Positions 60,221 to 64,000 of a DNA stretch of 64,000 nt are shown piece after piece. Origin of the DNA: CALELF01 sp045617925. GTDB taxonomy: Bacteria; Synergistota; Synergistia; Synergistales; Synergistaceae. Every line of letters begins with the position of its first letter. Positions within the stretch are counted from its first letter, which is position 1. The DNA lies in the NCBI GenBank assembly GCA_045617925.1, contig JAZLJR010000033.1:1-64000 (forward strand), written 5' to 3'. Position numbers and translations under genes: made by a program. The notes below the pieces were generated by a model, which was given only the letters and a program-made list of their open reading frames with translations, searched no databases and was not told where the DNA came from.

Positions 60221-62533
60221 TTATTTCATTGCTCTATCAAGCATATCAGCCGCAGTTTCTTCATCCACCAAAATTTCCCTTGGGCGAGAACCATCAGCTT
60301 CACCAATTATGCCAATTTGCGAAAGCATATCTATAAGCCGTGATGCACGGCTAAAACCTATTCGAAGTCGGCGCTGAAGTCCACTTGCAGAAGCCACGCC
60401 AGTTGCCATAATTGTGTCAAGTGCTTGTGGCAAAAGCTCGTCATCATAGACAGCATCTTCAATATTACCAGAATTCTCACCTTGCAAATCAATGTCAATA
60501 AACTGAGGCTCACCAAAACAATCCTGTATATAATCCAACCATGTCAAAAGAATTTTTTCGTCTATCCATGGCGATTGAATTCTAATGGCTTTTTTAAACT
60601 TTGTTGAGGAACAAAGCATATCTCCTTTGCCGAGGAGTTTTTCTGCTCCGGCTGAATCCAAGATAGTCCTGCTGTCTGCCACGCTTGGCAAGGTAAATGC
60701 CACACGGGAAGGAATGTTTGACTTAATGAGTCCTGTAATGACATTAACAGACGGACGTTGTGTCGCAAGAATGAGGTGAATACCCGTTGCCCTTGCCATT
60801 TGTGCAAGACGGCACACATAGTCTTCAACTTCCCTGGCTGCTGTCATCATCAAATCTGCAAACTCATCAACAACAATCACAATATGAGGGAGCTTGTCTT
60901 TTGGCAACACCTTTGCATTGTAACCTTCCAAATTACGAACTCGAGCGCAAGCAAAAATTTTATATCTCTCTTCCATTTCACGCACGAGGTATGCAAGCGC
61001 CGCGACAGCTTTCTTTGAATCAGTTACTGGTGGAATGAGCAAATGTGGCAAGTTATCATACATTGCCATTTCTACACGTTTGGGGTCAACAAGAATCATT
61101 CTGAGTTCATCTGGCGTGCGCTTTGAACAGAGTCCAACTATGCAGCAGTTAACAAAAACGCTTTTCCCAGATCCTGTCGTTCCTGCCACAAGCATGTGTG
61201 GCATTTCCTCAAGTGCCACAACCACAGGGTCACCATTAACGGCAACACCAAGTGGCAAGGGCAAATTTGCCTTACTTTCGGAGAAGGAGGGCTCTTCAAT
61301 AATTGTTCTTAGAGGGATACCGCGACGTTTGGGATTTGGGATTTCTATTCCTACATACGGTTTGCCAGGAATTGGTGCTTCTATTCTCAAGGATGAAACT
61401 GCCATTGATAAGGCAATATCATTAGCAAGGGAAACTATTTTGCTAACCTTGACTCCTTCATTCGGTTGTATTCTAAATTGAATAACAGTAGGCCCCACTA
61501 GGGTTTCCGCCAAACTTGAAGGACTGTCAAAAAGTGTAAGCGTCTTTATAATTTTTTCGCCAAGTGGTTTTAGAAAATCCAATTCGCCACCAGTTTCACG
61601 AACTTCAGCCGGACCAAATAAATCCAAAGGCGGTGGGAAAATGCCTCTCTTATATTTTTTTTGACTTCCTTCAAATTCAAAATATGGTTCTTCCTCTCCA
61701 GTGGGAATAACTTCCTCTGTTTCTTCCGCAAATAACTTTGATTGACCTTGCGTAGTTAAATTTTTAACGTTCTTTACGATTTTCTTATCGCTTTGCCCTT
61801 GTAATTCTTGCAACTGAGCTACATCAGAGTCGTCAAGATAAGCATCATCATACGTATCTTCACTATCAATTTCTTCCTCATCATAGAAATTCTTAACTTT
61901 CTTGTTCAATTTTAAATTTAAAATTTTCTTCATCCTCGCAAATAAGTCAACGAAGAAAGAAAGCGTAGAACTAAAGATTTGTTTTGTTACGCCAAGACTC
62001 GTTAAAATGCCTGTTAAGGAAAGAAAAATAACTATCACAATGCCGAATGGGCCAATTACTGCATGCAACCATGTGGCAAAAAATCGTCCAAAGTCTCCTG
62101 CAGTAAGAAGCGGGCTTGTGATAAGTCTTGTATAAGCATCTATCACACCAACAGACGCAAACAGAAAAATAGATAAAGAGACAGTAAGGCCAATAGATCT
62201 AAACGGCATTACAAGCCTGTCATTTATCATGAACGATGCAAAAAAATACATAAAAAAAAGTACAGGAACAACAGCAACCCCGCCTAGCATTGTTAAAAGC
62301 ACAAATGCTATTGAATTACCAAGTTTTCCCGTGTAATCATTAAAAAAGAACGATATAAGCACAAAAAACAAAAAAGCGAATGCCAACACACAAAACACTT
62401 TAGAAAGCAAACGGCAAATTGCCTCTGTGCTTTTAAAAGTGTCATTTAAAGATGATAACATTCTTGAAACAAAGCTAACGTTCTGCTTCGCCTGCTGTAA
62501 TTTTCGTTTTTGCGACATTCGCTGCTGTGCCAT
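60221..62533 (-). CDS. ftsK: DNA translocase FtsK/SpoIIIE
   Basis: 770 residues. Four N-terminal transmembrane helices (about 45-205), an acidic linker (about 215-290) and the RecA-like motor with Walker A VAGTTGSGKSVF and Walker B IVIVVDEFADLMM. The C-terminal winged-helix gamma domain (RRLRIGFSRASRLIDMLSQIG) reads KOPS/SRS sequences. It pumps chromosome DNA through the septum. GGAG precedes ATG 62533. It follows tldD by 22 bases. Confidence 0.96.
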   Translation of the reverse strand: MAQQRMSQKRKLQQAKQNVSFVSRMLSSLNDTFKSTEAICRLLSKVFCVLAFAFLFFVLISFFFNDYTGKLGNSIAFVLLTMLGGVAVVPVLFFMYFFASFMINDRLVMPFRSIGLTVSLSIFLFASVGVIDAYTRLITSPLLTAGDFGRFFATWLHAVIGPFGIVIVIFLSLTGILTSLGVTKQIFSSTLSFFVDLFARMKKILNLKLNKKVKNFYDEEEIDSEDTYDDAYLDDSDVAQLQELQGQSDKKIVKNVKNLTTQGQSKLFAEETEEVIPTGEEEPYFEFEGSQKKYKRGIFPPPLDLFGPAEVRETGGELDFLKPLGEKIIKTLTLFDSPSSLAETLVGPTVIQFRIQPNEGVKVSKIVSLANDIALSMAVSSLRIEAPIPGKPYVGIEIPNPKRRGIPLRTIIEEPSFSESKANLPLPLGVAVNGDPVVVALEEMPHMLVAGTTGSGKSVFVNCCIVGLCSKRTPDELRMILVDPKRVEMAMYDNLPHLLIPPVTDSKKAVAALAYLVREMEERYKIFACARVRNLEGYNAKVLPKDKLPHIVIVVDEFADLMMTAAREVEDYVCRLAQMARATGIHLILATQRPSVNVITGLIKSNIPSRVAFTLPSVADSRTILDSAGAEKLLGKGDMLCSSTKFKKAIRIQSPWIDEKILLTWLDYIQDCFGEPQFIDIDLQGENSGNIEDAVYDDELLPQALDTIMATGVASASGLQRRLRIGFSRASRLIDMLSQIGIIGEADGSRPREILVDEETAADMLDRAMK

Positions 62534-62555
62534 TAATTTTCTCCGTTTCTTTTAT

Positions 62556-63944
62556 CTACAATTCACTTCCACCAACTGTCATATTTTCTATCAAAATTGT
62601 TGGTTGTCCGTCCGTAACATAGGCAGTCTGTCCATTTTTCCCGCAATAGCCTGGATCAAGCCTCATATTATTTCCCAGTGCTTTTATTTGCATAAGTGAT
62701 TTCGGACCATTTCCAGTCAAGGTTGCCCCCTTAACTGGTCTTGTAATTTTTCCATTTTCTATCAGGTAACCTTCCGTTACATTAAACACAAAATTACCAC
62801 TTGTGGCATCGACTTCGCCACCGCCCATTTTCACAACATAAAGTCCATTCCTTGCTAACTGTAACATCTCATCTAAACTTGTGCTTCCAGAAGCAAGAAA
62901 TGTATTGCTCATCCTTGGAATGGGTAAATATTTGTATGACTGTCTTCTGCCATTCCCCGTAAGGTCATAACCATACAAAAGACTTGTAGAAATATCTGTC
63001 ATATAACTTTTTAAAATTCCATTTTTAATTAAAACAGTTTTTTTTGCCATTGTTCCCTCGTCGTCAAAATCGTATGAACCAAAGGCACCATCTATTGTTG
63101 GATCATCTATCATTGTCACATAATCAGGAGCGACACATTCGCCAAGTTTACCGGCAAAAACAGAACTTTCCTTTTCAATAATATCTGCTTCTAAACCATG
63201 TCCACAAGCTTCGTGAATAATTGTGCCACCAGCTTTACCATCTAAAACAACATTCATTACTCCTGCTGGGCAAGGGGTAGCCTCAAGCATCAATATCGAT
63301 CGGCGAAACACCTTTTCTGCAATAGCAAGCGCTGTATCATCTTGCCAAAAATTTTCTTCGGATAAGGTGGAGCAACGCCTCTCTGAAGCAGTTTCAAGAC
63401 TCCCGTTTTTTTCTACAACACACCCTACACTAAAAACTGTATTAGCGCAATCTCTACATATAATGCTACCATCGCCCTTTATAATTACAATTTGTTTTTT
63501 TGCAACACTGTAGGATAAGCTTGTATGTTTGATGTATTTTGAAGCGCAATCCAGCTGTCTAAACCTTTCCGCCAGTGAGGGGAAAAAATCAAAGTTTGGT
63601 CTTGCAAGATTTAGCTCATCAGAAAATATGCTAGTGTCATTTGATTTGTCGGCAAAACTTTGTTTTTCACCAGAAATTTCTGCAACTTTTCCAATAGCAG
63701 AGAGTGCATTGTTTAATGTCGTACCATCAGACGAGGAAAGAAAACTATGACCATTCTTTATAACTCTGGCTCCCACGCCATCAGCTATTCCGGAAGTCAC
63801 CTGTTCTATCTTGCCGTTTTCAAAGCGCAAAGAATGTGTAGCCGATTTCTGTAAATAGAGGTCTGCATAGGATGCATATTTTTTGCAACGAAGAACTGCT
63901 TCTTGCAAAATTAATATATCGTCAGTATAAAATTTATCGTTCAT
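62556..63944 (-). CDS. tldD: Metalloprotease TldD
   Basis: 462 residues. The zinc motif is HEACGHGLEAD (about 234-244, HExxxH) within GGTIIHEACGHGLEAD; the C-terminal Cys ligand lies in DPGYCGKNGQ. TldD with TldE trims unfolded or modified peptides. No tldE is seen here. Its ATG overlaps the end of the upstream partial gene by 11 bases; ftsK follows. Confidence 0.92.
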   Translation of the reverse strand: MNDKFYTDDILILQEAVLRCKKYASYADLYLQKSATHSLRFENGKIEQVTSGIADGVGARVIKNGHSFLSSSDGTTLNNALSAIGKVAEISGEKQSFADKSNDTSIFSDELNLARPNFDFFPSLAERFRQLDCASKYIKHTSLSYSVAKKQIVIIKGDGSIICRDCANTVFSVGCVVEKNGSLETASERRCSTLSEENFWQDDTALAIAEKVFRRSILMLEATPCPAGVMNVVLDGKAGGTIIHEACGHGLEADIIEKESSVFAGKLGECVAPDYVTMIDDPTIDGAFGSYDFDDEGTMAKKTVLIKNGILKSYMTDISTSLLYGYDLTGNGRRQSYKYLPIPRMSNTFLASGSTSLDEMLQLARNGLYVVKMGGGEVDATSGNFVFNVTEGYLIENGKITRPVKGATLTGNGPKSLMQIKALGNNMRLDPGYCGKNGQTAYVTDGQPTILIENMTVGGSEL

Positions 63945-64000
63945 TCTTTAGCTCTACGACATTTATGCCCTCATTTTTCAATGAGGTCATAAGATCCTTA
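63934..64000 (-). CDS. Unidentified gene, C-terminal end (partial)
   Basis: A minus-strand frame enters from the right edge and reads KDLMTSLKNEGINVVELK then NER before a TAA at 63936-63934. It overlaps the tldD start by 11 bases, typical of coupled operon genes. Twenty-one residues are too few to name a family. Confidence 0.5.
   Translation of the reverse strand, partial: KDLMTSLKNEGINVVELKNER

Noticed and set aside
1..64000. CRISPR arrays, insertion sequences, prophage genes, tRNA or rRNA genes
   Set aside because: No regularly spaced direct repeats, transposase or integrase genes, and no T-arm-like or rRNA-like sequence seen in the intergenic gaps.

Overview
The window is AT-rich, gene-dense bacterial chromosome with no rRNA, tRNA, insertion sequence, prophage or CRISPR array that I can see. 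The best guess for the host is an anaerobic diderm with Firmicutes-like gene order, most likely Synergistota, with Negativicutes as the main alternative. Signs of anaerobic life are an oxygen-sensitive class III ribonucleotide reductase (nrdD/nrdG) under NrdR. Signs of an outer membrane are a Skp/OmpH-type periplasmic chaperone and FtsEX with an EnvC-like M23 peptidase. Firmicutes-like traits are RNase J, cdaA-cdaR-glmM, pheS-pheT-zapA-cvpA-mutS2, and yugP-rsmB-(PASTA)-rpe. The lineage call is inference.

Layout. 1-3.5 kb: end of a low-molecular-weight phosphatase gene, a shared terminator, and the nrdR-nrdD-nrdG operon, whose promoter carries two NrdR-box-like sites. 3.7-6.5 kb: a lone glycogen branching enzyme divergent from a UPF0173 metallo-hydrolase. 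6.5-8.7 kb: two pilin-like genes and a PilT/GspE-type ATPase. 8.7-13.4 kb: a membrane-anchored binding-protein-like gene and a 1022-residue protein made of two tandem acyl-adenylate ligases. 13.5-16.5 kb: type III glutamine synthetase and a sirtuin, divergent. 16.6-22.6 kb: a coupled six-gene minus-strand operon (PLP-fold relic, yugP, rsmB, kinase-less PASTA protein, rpe, rodZ-like). 22.7-27.8 kb: small membrane protein, transketolase, trmI, queH, a secreted class-I glutamine amidotransferase-like hydrolase, and a His-rich membrane protein on the other strand. 28.1-35.3 kb: pheS-pheT-coiled-coil-zapA-cvpA-mutS2. 35.3-50.6 kb: fifteen same-strand genes for cell envelope, c-di-AMP and RNA turnover. 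50.7-64 kb: uvrA, putP, a GNAT acetyltransferase, a DEGD-variant RNA helicase, a MATE transporter, rpmB, ftsK and tldD.

How the genes work together. Most of the window is housekeeping. The large minus-strand cluster links c-di-AMP synthesis (cdaA, cdaR), the first committed amino-sugar step of wall synthesis (glmM), lipid carrier recycling (uppP), pyruvylation of wall polymer (csaB) and wall hydrolase control (ftsE, ftsX, envC-like, ctp). The rodZ/PASTA operon and zapA/ftsK add shape and division functions.

The least ordinary items are the tandem ligase fusion and its binding-protein neighbour, the kinase-less PASTA protein at a prkC-like locus, a DegT-fold protein without its lysine, two 10-nt homopolymers inside coding sequence (one separating a His-rich protein from a His/Arg-rich tail), and three pilin-like proteins that all have Ala instead of Gly before the predicted cleavage site.
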